From contig NZ_FNCI01000015.1 in assembly GCF_900100755.1 (NCBI RefSeq), positions 1-64,000 of the forward strand: a stretch of DNA of 64,000 bases, written 5' to 3'. The stretch is from Onishia taeanensis. GTDB lineage: Bacteria > Pseudomonadota > Gammaproteobacteria > Pseudomonadales > Halomonadaceae. The translations under genes and the position numbers were made by a program. Positions within the stretch are counted from its first letter, which is position 1, and each line of letters begins with the position of its first letter. This document shows positions 37,414 through 45,951 of the stretch, one piece after another. Under the pieces are notes generated by a model. It did not search any database, had not been told where the DNA came from, and saw nothing but the letters and a program-made list of their open reading frames with translations.

Positions 37414-38021
37414 TGCGCCTCGCCGGGGCGCGCCTGCCACGTCTAGCGCTGCTGAGTCTAGTGATCCTGGGCTTGGCAGCGCTGATGGCCGACACCCAGG
37501 CCTGGGCCGAGACCGACCGGGGATATTCCGTGCCCTTGCATCAGACCCTGGAAAGCGTCCTCGATGCGCCACGCCCCGCTATCGACCTCTGGGCCGATCT
37601 CCAGTGGCGCTCGACCATGGCAACAAGGCTTTCCCGCTACATCAAAGACCCTGCCAGGCGCTCACGCCTGCTGGATAGCGTCCAGCAGGAGTCCCGGCTG
37701 GCGGGGCTGCCCCCAGGCATCGTGATGGCCTTGATCCAGGTGGAGAGCGCCTTTCAAGACGATGCCGTGTCCAGTGCTGGGGCCAAGGGCTTGATGCAGG
37801 TGATGCCGTTCTGGGTCGAGGCACTGGGGCGCCCCGAAGACGACCTCTTCGACCCACTGCTCAACCTTCGCTATGGCTGTACTATTCTCGCCCATTATCT
37901 GGCCGTGGAAGATGGCGACCTGACGCGAGCGCTGGCCCGCTATAACGGCAGCCGGGGAGAAACTTGGTACCCAGAGCGGGTCATGAGGGCCTGGCGCCAG
38001 CACTGGTGGCAAGCACTCTAG
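37413..38021 (+). CDS. periplasmic lytic transglycosylase (SLT family)
   Basis: This 202-aa protein has a signal peptide (residues 1-32) and an SLT domain with the catalytic Glu in QVESAFQDDAVSSAGAKGLMQVMP and a downstream ALARYNGSRGE motif. It cleaves peptidoglycan glycan strands to 1,6-anhydroMurNAc ends. Its ATG overlaps the last base of proS (TGATG), so it is translationally coupled to the synthetase, an arrangement seen in related genomes. Confidence 0.92.
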   Translation: MRLAGARLPRLALLSLVILGLAALMADTQAWAETDRGYSVPLHQTLESVLDAPRPAIDLWADLQWRSTMATRLSRYIKDPARRSRLLDSVQQESRLAGLPPGIVMALIQVESAFQDDAVSSAGAKGLMQVMPFWVEALGRPEDDLFDPLLNLRYGCTILAHYLAVEDGDLTRALARYNGSRGETWYPERVMRAWRQHWWQAL

Positions 38022-38193
38022 GTGCGATTGGCCTCGGTATGGATGCAGTCAGGCTGTAACAGAAACTAGTGCGTGTCGTTGATAGAGTTTGTGCTGCTTT
38101 CAGCGCCCTTGATCCCGATGAGGCGATGTCCAAGCTGCCTCGAGATCGCTATGAAACCTGTGCAAGAAAAGCGCGCAAGAAAAAGGAATCCAT
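38022..38193 (+). promoter_or_regulatory. leader of the cupredoxin-GGDEF/EAL-globin operon
   Basis: This 172-bp gap must hold the promoter of the four-gene operon. A TTGAT-N4-ATGAG (about 38109-38122) is a half-match to the FNR/ANR consensus and lies about 75 bp before the GTG start, but is too weak to call. The ribosome site is AAAAGGAATCC before GTG 38194; an overlapping ATG at 38192 reads straight into TGA. Confidence 0.35.
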
Positions 38194-38868
38194 GTGACCA
38201 GAGTCTCACACTTACGGATTGGCTGCTTGTTGCTGTTGGCCACCGGCCTGTGTAGCAGCCTGGCCGCTCAGGCTGCCCGTATCACCGTCACCGATGCCGC
38301 TACCGGAGAGCCACTCACTGAAGCGGTGGTCGAAGTCGACACCGAAGGCGCGCCCAAGCCAGCCCCGTCATCGGAGGAAGTCTACCAGCGCAATGCCGCC
38401 TTCCACCCCCATGTCAGTGTCGTAAGCGCCGGCAGCCGCGTCAGCTTTCCCAATCGCGACAATACTCGCCACCATGTCTATTCCTTTTCACCTACGGGTG
38501 TCTTCGACCTGAACCTCTTTCAGCAGGATACGCCGCCCCCGGTGCTATTCGACACTCCCGGGATAGCGGTGCTGGGCTGCAATATCCACGACCAGATGCA
38601 GGCCTTCATTGTGGTCAGTGAAGCCGCAACCTTTGCGATGACCGACGAGTATGGCCAAGTCAACCTGACGGACCTACCACCAGGCGAGCACCGTCTGCGA
38701 GTATGGCACCCTCGCCTCGAGGAAACCCATCAGCAGTGGTGGGAGTCCCCCCAGCCGCTCGGCGAAACCGACGTGCGCAGCGTCTCGCTATCGCTATCCG
38801 TCCCCGCGAAAACTGCAGCTGAGCCGTCGGCGCTGCAACAGCGCTTCAATCACGCATTAAGCCAGTGA
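38194..38868 (+). CDS. periplasmic cupredoxin-like protein (methylamine-utilization-type)
   Basis: This 224-aa protein has a signal peptide (about residues 1-27) and a cupredoxin-like domain with possible type-1 copper ligands H93/H94, C129, H132 and M135 (GCNIHDQM), followed by a small carboxypeptidase-regulatory-like beta domain. Such proteins are usually called methylamine utilization proteins, but no methylamine dehydrogenase genes are here, so that label is not a function. GTG is the start. It is the first gene of a tight operon with a c-di-GMP protein, DUF3034 and a globin. Confidence 0.8.
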   Translation: MTRVSHLRIGCLLLLATGLCSSLAAQAARITVTDAATGEPLTEAVVEVDTEGAPKPAPSSEEVYQRNAAFHPHVSVVSAGSRVSFPNRDNTRHHVYSFSPTGVFDLNLFQQDTPPPVLFDTPGIAVLGCNIHDQMQAFIVVSEAATFAMTDEYGQVNLTDLPPGEHRLRVWHPRLEETHQQWWESPQPLGETDVRSVSLSLSVPAKTAAEPSALQQRFNHALSQ

Positions 38869-38875
38869 GGGCCGC

Positions 38876-41206
38876 ATGACGTTCCGCTCCCGCCTGCTGA
38901 TTACCATGCTCTCGATGGTGATACTGGCCCAAATCGTCACCGCGGCCGCGACCTTGAGCACCATACGCTCAGATATCCTCGCGTCCGGCCAGCGCAATCT
39001 AGATGTCGGCCTGGGCGTGCTGCGCGAGGTACTCGATGCCCGCGGCCAGCGGCTGCGTGATACGGTCGACATCCTCACCGATGACTTCGGTTTCAAGAGT
39101 GCTGTGGCCACCAAGGACACCTCGACACTCGAGTCGGTGCTGATTAACCATGGCGGCCGCGCCGGGGCAGACATGGTGCTACTCGCCGACCCTGACGGGC
39201 GCCTGCTGGCGAGCAGCCATCATCAAGCCGGCAGCCAATTGCCCTTCAAGGGCCTATGGCGCTCGGCTCAGGAAAACCAGGGCAGCGTCGAGGTCGTGTT
39301 GCAGGATGGGGTTCCCTACCAGTTCGTCCTCTTGCCCGTGCGCGCGCCCAACCTGATCGGCTGGGCCGGGATGGGCTTTCGGCTAGATGCCGAACTCGCC
39401 ACGGAAATCAGCGCCCTCACCCAGCTGCCGGTTAGCTTCATTGGCCATCAAATCGGTAAGAACCAGGCAAGCTATACGGCGACGTCGCGGGAAAACTTGC
39501 CGCCCTACGAACTGGCTCAACTGCTCAGCGAGCTGGATGACATGGGCTCCATCGCGCAACTGGATGACAACCCCGACTACCTGACTCGGGCCGGCTTGCT
39601 GCGCCGCGCCGGAGAAGACGAAGCCTTCGCTATCATTCAGGCCTCACGCTCTAGCCTGCTGGCGCCCTATCGCGATATTCAATGGCAGTTGCTAGCACTG
39701 TTTGCCGCCACCTTGACGCTGACCGCCGTGGTCGCCGCCTTCAGCGCCAGAGGCATCAGTCGCCCCTTGAGACGACTCGCCAGCGCTGCCAGGCGTATCG
39801 GCCAGGGCGAGCGCATCACCGACCTCAAGTCAGGCCAGCACGGCGAAATGCGCGTGTTGGCGGATACGCTGATGACCATGCAGGAAGACATTGCGCAGCG
39901 GGAAGCAAGCCTTCTGCACCAGTCTCGGCACGATATCCTAACTGACCTTCCCAACCGCACCTCGGCTCAACATGACGTTCAGAGCGATATAGCAAAAGGG
40001 CGCGCTTTTACCCTGCTTCGCATGGCGATCAGCGACTTCCGCCGCATCAACGACACCTTTGGCTACGCGCTCGGTGACCGGATGCTGATTACGCTGTCAC
40101 GCCGGCTCGAGAGGTTGCCAACCCCCACCGTGCAGGCCTACCGCATCGGTGGAGACGAATTCCTGCTGCGCCTGGACACTCCCGCCTGCCCACCTGGGTG
40201 GGTCGAGGCGCTGCAGGATGAACTTTCCGAGCCAATCGATCTCGAGGGCTCCCCTATCCGTCCACGGCTGTCGTTCGGCGAGGTACGCTACCCGGAAGAC
40301 GGCGACACGCCTCACCTGTTGATGCGACGCGCTGACGTGGCCCTGGACATCGCCCGCCATCATCACCATGCCCACCAGCGCTATATTGCCGGCCAAGACG
40401 AACGCCACCTGCGTCAGTTGACCCTGATTCGGGACCTGTATAACGCGGTAGAGCAGCAACAACTCAGCATGGTCTATCAACCCAAGGTGCTGGCGACGAA
40501 CGGCAATATCGTGCAGTTCGAGGCATTGATGCGCTGGGAGCATCCGACGCTGGGCTTCATCCCTCCCGATGAATTCATCACCCTCGCCGAGCGCTCTGGC
40601 AATATCCGCATGCTCAGTAGCTGGGTGATCGAAACCGTTTGCGCCCAGCTACACGAGTGGCAGACGCAGGGCCACGACCTGAGCGTGGCCATCAACCTGT
40701 CGGCGGAAGACATCATGGACGAGACCCTGACAGCGCGGCTGAAAGACATACTGGTGAGAAATGACCTGGTACCCAACCAACTGGGCCTGGAAGTCACCGA
40801 AAGCGCCATCATCAAGGACCCCGCGCTGGCCACGCGTCACCTGGAAGAGCTGCGCGGCGCTGGCATGACGCTGGCGATCGACGACTTCGGCACCGGCTAT
40901 TCGTCTCTCGCCCAGCTGAAGCGGCTGCCGGTGCAGGAGCTCAAGATCGATAAGTCATTCATCATGCGCCTGGATGACTCACCCGATGATGAGGTGATCG
41001 TACGCTCGACCATCGAGCTCGGTCAGAACCTCGGCCTCAAGGTCGTGGCGGAGGGCGTTGAGACCGAGGCCATTCGTCGAATGCTTCAAGGCTTCGGCTG
41101 CCACTACCTGCAAGGCTATCTGATTGCTCGCCCCCTACCGGCAGACGAGGTCACTGCGTGGGTAGAGCGCTACCAAGCCCAGCAACTCCCGATACAAGGA
41201 GTTTGA
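38876..41206 (+). CDS. GGDEF-EAL protein with double-Cache-like sensor and HAMP
   Basis: This 776-aa inner-membrane protein has TM1 (about 7-27), a periplasmic sensor of about 240 residues (Cache-like; LADPDGRLLASSHH), TM2 (about 270-292), a HAMP segment (GISRPLRRLASAARRIGQGE), a GGDEF domain (RIGGDEFLLR) and an EAL domain ([20 protein letters not shown]). The GGDEF metal residues are partly altered (ISDFRRIND for DIDxFK), so synthesis may be weak, while the EAL motifs look intact. No I-site is seen. It starts 7 bp after the cupredoxin gene. Confidence 0.92.
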   Translation: MTFRSRLLITMLSMVILAQIVTAAATLSTIRSDILASGQRNLDVGLGVLREVLDARGQRLRDTVDILTDDFGFKSAVATKDTSTLESVLINHGGRAGADMVLLADPDGRLLASSHHQAGSQLPFKGLWRSAQENQGSVEVVLQDGVPYQFVLLPVRAPNLIGWAGMGFRLDAELATEISALTQLPVSFIGHQIGKNQASYTATSRENLPPYELAQLLSELDDMGSIAQLDDNPDYLTRAGLLRRAGEDEAFAIIQASRSSLLAPYRDIQWQLLALFAATLTLTAVVAAFSARGISRPLRRLASAARRIGQGERITDLKSGQHGEMRVLADTLMTMQEDIAQREASLLHQSRHDILTDLPNRTSAQHDVQSDIAKGRAFTLLRMAISDFRRINDTFGYALGDRMLITLSRRLERLPTPTVQAYRIGGDEFLLRLDTPACPPGWVEALQDELSEPIDLEGSPIRPRLSFGEVRYPEDGDTPHLLMRRADVALDIARHHHHAHQRYIAGQDERHLRQLTLIRDLYNAVEQQQLSMVYQPKVLATNGNIVQFEALMRWEHPTLGFIPPDEFITLAERSGNIRMLSSWVIETVCAQLHEWQTQGHDLSVAINLSAEDIMDETLTARLKDILVRNDLVPNQLGLEVTESAIIKDPALATRHLEELRGAGMTLAIDDFGTGYSSLAQLKRLPVQELKIDKSFIMRLDDSPDDEVIVRSTIELGQNLGLKVVAEGVETEAIRRMLQGFGCHYLQGYLIARPLPADEVTAWVERYQAQQLPIQGV

Positions 41207-41208
41207 GG

Positions 41209-42060
41209 ATGAAACGACCCGGCCTCTCTTTTGCCCCCGTCATGTTGGCTCTTATCGTCCTGCTGAGCGCCCCTGCCGCTCAGGCGGGCAGTCGCCTGCT
41301 GGCGACCGGCGGCGTCACGCAAATCGAGGGCGCGGCAGGGGGAGGACTGTCGCCTTGGGGCGTGCTGACCGGCACCGCCAGCGGCGATGAGTATGCCGCT
41401 ACCGCCAGCGTCAGCCAGGCGCGGGTGGATGATTACTCCCTGGGCGTCATCGGTATCGCCGGCAATATCCAAGACCGCCTAGAGCTGTCGCTGGCCCGGC
41501 AACGTCTCGACCTGGACACCCTGGGTGGCCGGCTCGAGCAGGACGTCTTCGGCGCCAAGCTGCGCCTCTACGGCGATCCCCTGTATGACATCTGGGGCAC
41601 CTGGAGCCTGGGAGTGCAGCACAAGCGGATGGTCGATGGTGAACTGGCCAAGGCACTTGGCGCCAAGGATACGGCAGGCACCGACCTCTACCTCGCGACC
41701 AGCAAGCTCTGGTTCGCCGCGGTTGGCGGACGCAATCTCTTGACCAACCTAACCCTGCGCTCGACCCGTGCCAACCAGGGCGGACTCTTAGGGTTCGGCG
41801 GCGACCAGAAGACCAGTCGCTCACTGGTCGTGGAGGGCTCGCTAGGATTGATGCTGGCGCCGGACTGGGTGGTCGGGGTCGAATATCGCCAAAAACCCGA
41901 CAACCTGGGGGTCGCGGCCGAAAACGACTGGCGTGATCTCTACGTGGCGCATTTCTTCAACAAACACGTCTCGCTGACCGGTGCCTGGCTGGATCTTGGC
42001 GATATCGCCGGCCTGGCCGACCAGCAAGGCGGCTATCTGTCGCTGCAGGTGGCGCTATGA
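41209..42060 (+). CDS. DUF3034 family predicted outer-membrane protein
   Basis: This 283-aa protein has a signal peptide (residues about 1-25, ending AQAG) and a repeating beta-strand pattern with a C-terminal YLSLQVAL, consistent with an outer-membrane beta-barrel of the DUF3034 family. Its ATG at 41209 follows the GGDEF-EAL stop by 2 bp (TTTGAGGATG), and its end overlaps the globin start by 4 bp (ATGA). The role is unknown; the context suggests an envelope partner of the cupredoxin and the globin. Confidence 0.8.
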   Translation: MKRPGLSFAPVMLALIVLLSAPAAQAGSRLLATGGVTQIEGAAGGGLSPWGVLTGTASGDEYAATASVSQARVDDYSLGVIGIAGNIQDRLELSLARQRLDLDTLGGRLEQDVFGAKLRLYGDPLYDIWGTWSLGVQHKRMVDGELAKALGAKDTAGTDLYLATSKLWFAAVGGRNLLTNLTLRSTRANQGGLLGFGGDQKTSRSLVVEGSLGLMLAPDWVVGVEYRQKPDNLGVAAENDWRDLYVAHFFNKHVSLTGAWLDLGDIAGLADQQGGYLSLQVAL

Positions 42061-42689
42061 TTCACGATTTTCACACCTCGAGTGGCAGCGCGGCTCGACG
42101 TCACCTTTCCCAGACAAGCGACGCTTTAAGCGATGCTTCAAGAGCCAGTGGGATTCGCCTCAGGGCCCGGCTCGCCGGCGCTTGCCAAGACGCCTGCAGG
42201 CCGGCCCTACTGATCATCGGTCTGGCGATGCTGGGCGGATGCGCTCATTCATCACCCGCCCCCAGTGCCGAGCCTCATCAGGCCGGCACAAGCGCTGCCG
42301 GCTCAACAGCGGTGCCAAACGCCCATAGCGACAGCCTGTATGCCAGCCTTGGCGGTAAGGCAGTCATCGACGCCGTGGTCAATGACTTCCTCTATCGCAT
42401 TGCCGGCGACGAGCGCATTGTCGGTTTCTTCGCCAATACCAACATTGACCACTTCGCCGAGGCCTTTGCCACACAGCTATGCGATATCAGCGACGGCCCC
42501 TGTGATTACACCGGCCCCTCGATGGCGCGCGCCCACCAGCACATGGGCATCACCGACGCGCACTTCAACGCCGTGGTCGAGCATCTGCGTGCCGCATTGA
42601 TCGACCAGGGGGTACCGATAGGTCCACGCAACCGGCTACTGGGACGCTTGGCTCGGCTGCGCGACGCGGTGATGCTGCGTCAGCCGTAG
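42057..42689 (+). CDS. lipoprotein-type group-1 truncated globin
   Basis: This 210-aa protein has an unusual basic leader of about 48 residues, a hydrophobic segment and a lipobox (LGGC, Cys62), then a truncated-globin domain (about 95-205): YASLGGKAVIDAVVNDFLYRI, and proximal histidine H160 in MARAHQHMGI. Truncated globins bind O2/NO and are normally cytoplasmic; this one appears to be exported and lipid-anchored. Translation starts inside the DUF3034 stop (ATGA). The long leader could mean the real start lies further in, but no better one was found. Confidence 0.82.
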   Translation: MIHDFHTSSGSAARRHLSQTSDALSDASRASGIRLRARLAGACQDACRPALLIIGLAMLGGCAHSSPAPSAEPHQAGTSAAGSTAVPNAHSDSLYASLGGKAVIDAVVNDFLYRIAGDERIVGFFANTNIDHFAEAFATQLCDISDGPCDYTGPSMARAHQHMGITDAHFNAVVEHLRAALIDQGVPIGPRNRLLGRLARLRDAVMLRQP

Positions 42690-42753
42690 CACTGCCAGCC
42701 CCTAGGTCATGGCAATCGTCATGCTGGGAGAGGAAAAAAGCGCCGCCACGAAA

Positions 42754-42970
42754 TCATCGGGCATAAAAAAGCCGGCCCGAAGGCCGGCCACAGGAGGCAA
42801 AGCCTCCTTCCCCTGACGACTCAGGTCGCGCGGCTTGGATGCCCTTGCGGGCGTCTTCACCATTCAGTGCCGATGTCACCTTGCGCCGGTGATCACGCAT
42901 CACGACGTCTACCCAGACCATCATGAAGGCGATCACCCAGTCCAAGCTACCCAGTCCGAAACCCTAGGTT
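42754..42970 (-). pseudogene. possible frameshifted small membrane protein
   Basis: The minus-strand frame from TTG 42945 reads a hydrophobic helix followed by a basic stretch (WVIAFMMVWVDVVMRDHRRK). An ATG at about 42970 reads MKPRVSDWV in another frame. The two frames meet at a 9-bp direct repeat, ACCCAGTCC, at 42935-42943 and 42949-42957 (14 bp apart). Removing one 14-bp copy would join them into a small protein. Both the gene and the frameshift are uncertain, and the frame runs into a terminator hairpin. Two FNR-like boxes lie upstream of it. Confidence 0.3.
42771..42808 (-). terminator. terminator hairpins, leftward
   Basis: GCCGGCC (42771-42777) and GGCCGGC (42782-42788) close a TTCG tetraloop on the minus strand, followed by six T residues: a strong leftward terminator. 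A second hairpin AGGAGGC-AAA-GCCTCCT (42792-42808) lies just upstream of it on that strand. It would stop transcripts coming from FKBP/rfaH or from the FNR-box region. Confidence 0.85.
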
Positions 42971-43043
42971 TCATTCCAGCACATGGCACTGCTACTGCCA
43001 CGACCTGATGGAGTCACTCTAACGGCCAGGGGCATATAGGGAT

Positions 43044-43057
43044 GTGACCTGGATCAA
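43044..43057. promoter_or_regulatory. FNR/ANR-like box 1
   Basis: GTGAC-CTGG-ATCAA at 43044-43057; on the minus strand it is TTGAT-N4-GTCAC, two mismatches from consensus. It lies about 100 bp upstream of the small minus-strand frame. Confidence 0.45.
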
Positions 43058-43093
43058 GTTTCTCAAGCCTTGACCCGATGGCTCTCCAAGGAC

Positions 43094-43107
43094 TTGATGT
43101 GGATCAA
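43094..43107. promoter_or_regulatory. FNR/ANR-like box 2 (perfect consensus)
   Basis: TTGATGTGGATCAA at 43094-43107 matches TTGAT-N4-ATCAA exactly, 50 bp from box 1. It sits just past the end of the FKBP gene. Which gene it serves is unclear: the only downstream candidate on the left is the small broken frame. Confidence 0.6.
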
Positions 43108-43120
43108 TTTACTCCGGCCC

Positions 43121-43627
43121 TCACAGCACCTTGCGGTCCTCGACCTTGGCATGATCGGTGCCTTCCGGCAGCGGATGGCCCTTGGCCAGCTCGGCGCGCG
43201 TGGCTTCCCGCACCGACAGCACTTCGAGCTCGTAGGTGAGGGTCTCGCCCGCCAACGGATGATTGGTGTCGACTTTGACCTGAGTGGCCCCAACCTCGAG
43301 CACCGTCACGACCTGGGGGCCGTCCTCGCCGGGGGTCTGAAAGCGCATGCCGGGTGTCAACTCGGCGACCGGGAAGGAGCCACGACCCACCTGCTGCACC
43401 TTGGCCTCATCTCGCTGGCCATAGGCCTCATCGGGTTCGAGAGTCACACTCAGGCTAGCGCCGGGAGCATGGCCCTCAAGCGCACTCTCGAGTCCAGACA
43501 CGATATTGACGTGGCCATGCAGGTACTCGAGGGGAGTCTCTCGGGCACGGGAATCATCGAGCAGCGTGCCGTCGGCATCCGTCAGGCGATAGTGCAGGTT
43601 GACGACCCGATGAGGGGCAATTTGCAT
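43121..43627 (-). CDS. FKBP-type peptidyl-prolyl isomerase (SlyD-like)
   Basis: This 168-aa protein is a SlyD/FkpB-type isomerase: an N-terminal FKBP half (YRLTDADGTLLDDS), an inserted flap domain (residues about 65-125) and the second FKBP half (NHPLAGETLTYELEVL). It lacks the His/Cys-rich tail of E. coli SlyD, so it is closer to the short cytoplasmic members. The ATG at 43627 is preceded by AGGAG. It follows rfaH by 38 bp and may be co-transcribed. Confidence 0.9.
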   Translation of the reverse strand: MQIAPHRVVNLHYRLTDADGTLLDDSRARETPLEYLHGHVNIVSGLESALEGHAPGASLSVTLEPDEAYGQRDEAKVQQVGRGSFPVAELTPGMRFQTPGEDGPQVVTVLEVGATQVKVDTNHPLAGETLTYELEVLSVREATRAELAKGHPLPEGTDHAKVEDRKVL

Positions 43628-43665
43628 GAAGCATACTCCTGAATATTGATCCGGCAGCCCAGCAT

Positions 43666-44223
43666 TCACTGGCTGCGGCGTAACTGGGCGATAGGCATTT
43701 CCAGGCGCTGCTGCTTGTGCAGCATATTGAGCAGCACGATGGCACGCTCTTCGCCTTTCTGAGATTCGAAGACCGCCTTGAGATCCTGGAAGGGCCCCTC
43801 GATAATCTCGACGCTCTCGCCGGCGCGGAAATAGACGTTGGCCGTTTCGCTCTCCGGCGATGGACTGGCATTGCGCCTCAGGGTCTCGATGAGGCTATCG
43901 GCAACCGCCATGGGCTCATCACCAAACGTCAGCAGCTTGAGCACCCCACGAGTCGAACGGATAGGCCGCCAGTTGCTGGCAATGCGATCCAGGCGAATGA
44001 ACAGGTAATAGGGAAACAGCGGCTCGGCGATCCAGGCAAGCTTGCCGCGTCTCTTCTTCTGCACCTCGAGTACCGGATGAAACACCTCAAACCCCTGATT
44101 GGCGAGGTGCTCGGCGGCGCGAAACGACTCAGCCCCCTTGCACTGGACCACATACCAGCGCGCGATGGCATCACTCTCGACGCCATCGGCTTCGTGCCCC
44201 TGGCCATCAATGGCATCACTCAT
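43666..44223 (-). CDS. rfaH: transcription antitermination factor RfaH
   Basis: This 185-aa NusG paralogue has the N-terminal NGN domain (RWYVVQCKGAESFRAAEHLANQGFEVFHP) and a C-terminal KOW-like domain (AGESVEIIEGPFQDLKAVFES). RfaH prevents pausing and links ops-element operons (LPS, capsule, haemolysin) to translation. The ATG at 44223 has a strong site (AAGGGAG). The N-terminus is longer than in E. coli by about 20 residues. No ops element was searched for beyond the window. Confidence 0.88.
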   Translation of the reverse strand: MSDAIDGQGHEADGVESDAIARWYVVQCKGAESFRAAEHLANQGFEVFHPVLEVQKKRRGKLAWIAEPLFPYYLFIRLDRIASNWRPIRSTRGVLKLLTFGDEPMAVADSLIETLRRNASPSPESETANVYFRAGESVEIIEGPFQDLKAVFESQKGEERAIVLLNMLHKQQRLEMPIAQLRRSQ

Positions 44224-44473
44224 AAGTCTCCCTTCTCCTCGCGCATCCTTGGCAGCGACAGCAGCGATTGTCACACTTAGGTACTCATCGCTTGTCACGC
44301 ACGTGCATCGTGGGCTTCATGAACGGCCATCTGCTGGCTTGCGGCCTGGCACCGCCGTCCATGCCCAACGATAGGTATTTGATTTTCCATGGCGCAATGC
44401 GACGCGGTCAGACATCATTCTAGCATCGCCCTACCGACCACGTGTACGCCTCACCCTTATCCGGAGTGTTTTG

Positions 44474-45820
44474 ATGCCCTCGTTATCTCCCCGCCGTAGC
44501 TGGCGCGACGCCCTGGCGGTCTACCTGCGCGCACCGGTCATCACCATGCTGTTTCTGGGGTTTTCCGCGGGCCTGCCGTTTCTGCTGGTATTCTCGACCC
44601 TCTCGGCCTGGTTGCGCAGCGACGGCGTCGAGGTAGCGGCCATCGGCTTCTTCGCCTGGATCGGGATGCTCTATTCGATCAAGTTCTTCTGGGCACCGGT
44701 GGTCGACCGTTTGTCGCTGCCCTGGCTGACACCGCTGCTCGGCCAGCGCCGCAGCTGGATGCTGCTTGCACAGGCGATGATCGCCGCGGGGCTGATAGGA
44801 CTTTCCAGCCTTGAACCACAGGGCCACCTGACCGTGGTCGCCGCCTTCGCCCTGCTGGTCGCCTTCGGCTCGGCCACCCAGGACATTGCCATCGATGCCT
44901 TTCGCATCGAGTCCGCTGCCGAGGACGTCCAGGCCGCCATGGCCTCGACCTATATCATCGGCTATCGGGGCGGCCTGATTGCCGCCGGCGCCGGCGCCTT
45001 GTACATCGCCTCACTGGTCTCCTGGCAGGCGGCCTATCTCGCCATGGCCGCGCTGGTCAGCGTCGGCATGCTGACCGTGCTGCTTCGCCCGGAGCCCAAG
45101 CGGTCATCGCTATCGGTGCAGTTGATCCACGAACCCCGAGTGCGCGCCTTCCTCAGGGCAACCCGGGGTCGCCAGCGGTGGACGCGTCGTCTCGGTGCCT
45201 GGGCCATTGGTGCAGTGGTCTGCCCCTTCACCGACTTCTTCGCCCGCCACGGCCTAAAGGCGCTGTGGCTACTGGTCTTCGTTGGGGTCTTTCGCATCAG
45301 CGATCTGGCGATGGCCTCGATGGCCAACCCGCTGTACATCGACCTGGGCTTTTCACTGGCCACCATCGCCAACGTCACCAACGTCTTCGGCATCGCCATG
45401 AGCATCGGCGGCGGGATTCTTGGCGGGCTGCTGGTGGTGCGCTACGGCATTGGGCCGATTCTGGTACTGGGGGCCGTGGCGGCGGCATTGACCAATCTGC
45501 TGTTTGCCTCGCTGGCATTGGCCGGCGAAAGCCTGCCCATGCTGGTCGCTACCATCACCGCCGATAACCTGGCCAACGGGCTCGCCAGTGCGGTCTTCAT
45601 CGCCTTTCTGTCGAGCCTGACCTCGCGCGCCTATACCGCCACCCAATATGCGCTGTTCTCATCGCTGATGACCCTGCCCGGCAAGTTTCTCAGCGGCTTC
45701 GGCGGCATGGTGGTGGCCGCGCAAGGCTATCCCACCTTCTTCGTGGCGGCATCGGCGCTCGGTTTGCCGGCGATTCTGCTGGCGCTGTGGATTCATCGCC
45801 GATCCGCCGTTCTGACCTAG
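44474..45820 (+). CDS. ampG: AmpG-like MFS permease
   Basis: This 448-aa inner-membrane protein has about 12 TM helices and AmpG signatures (GFSAGLPFLLVFSTLSAWLR at the start, SATQDIAIDAFRIE in the middle). AmpG imports anhydro-muropeptides for recycling. The ATG at 44474 is used; a TTG is directly before it. It has its own promoter region shared divergently with rfaH. Confidence 0.88.
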   Translation: MPSLSPRRSWRDALAVYLRAPVITMLFLGFSAGLPFLLVFSTLSAWLRSDGVEVAAIGFFAWIGMLYSIKFFWAPVVDRLSLPWLTPLLGQRRSWMLLAQAMIAAGLIGLSSLEPQGHLTVVAAFALLVAFGSATQDIAIDAFRIESAAEDVQAAMASTYIIGYRGGLIAAGAGALYIASLVSWQAAYLAMAALVSVGMLTVLLRPEPKRSSLSVQLIHEPRVRAFLRATRGRQRWTRRLGAWAIGAVVCPFTDFFARHGLKALWLLVFVGVFRISDLAMASMANPLYIDLGFSLATIANVTNVFGIAMSIGGGILGGLLVVRYGIGPILVLGAVAAALTNLLFASLALAGESLPMLVATITADNLANGLASAVFIAFLSSLTSRAYTATQYALFSSLMTLPGKFLSGFGGMVVAAQGYPTFFVAASALGLPAILLALWIHRRSAVLT

Positions 45821-45842
45821 CGCTATCCCGCTCATGAGGCAA

Positions 45843-45872
45843 ATCGGGCCGCGATATGCATCGCGGCCCGAT
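45843..45872. terminator. hairpin between convergent ampG and SEC-C genes
   Basis: ATCGGGCCGCGAT (45843-45855) pairs perfectly with ATCGCGGCCCGAT (45860-45872) over 13 bp around an ATGC loop. It lies between the two convergent stops and probably serves as a two-way terminator, though T-runs are short on both sides. Confidence 0.6.
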
Positions 45873-45951
45873 GGGTATTCGCCCGCAGCCGGGCACCGTG
45901 TTGCGCGGATCGAGCCGGCCTAGGTCATGGGCTTAGGCTCGGCCAATCCGA

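Larger units (their letters stand above)
42690..43120. other. 431-bp gap between globin and FKBP genes
   Basis: The gap holds the leftward terminator (42771-42808), the possible broken small gene (42754-42970) and two FNR/ANR-like boxes (43044-43057, 43094-43107). I see no other coding sequence. Confidence 0.5.

Noticed and set aside
35668-37572. A 634-aa antisense frame over proS
   Set aside because: It is a mirror of the proS reading frame in high-GC DNA and has no family features.
38194-38868. Methylamine utilization pathway
   Set aside because: Only the common name of the family suggests it; no methylamine dehydrogenase subunits or maturation genes are present.
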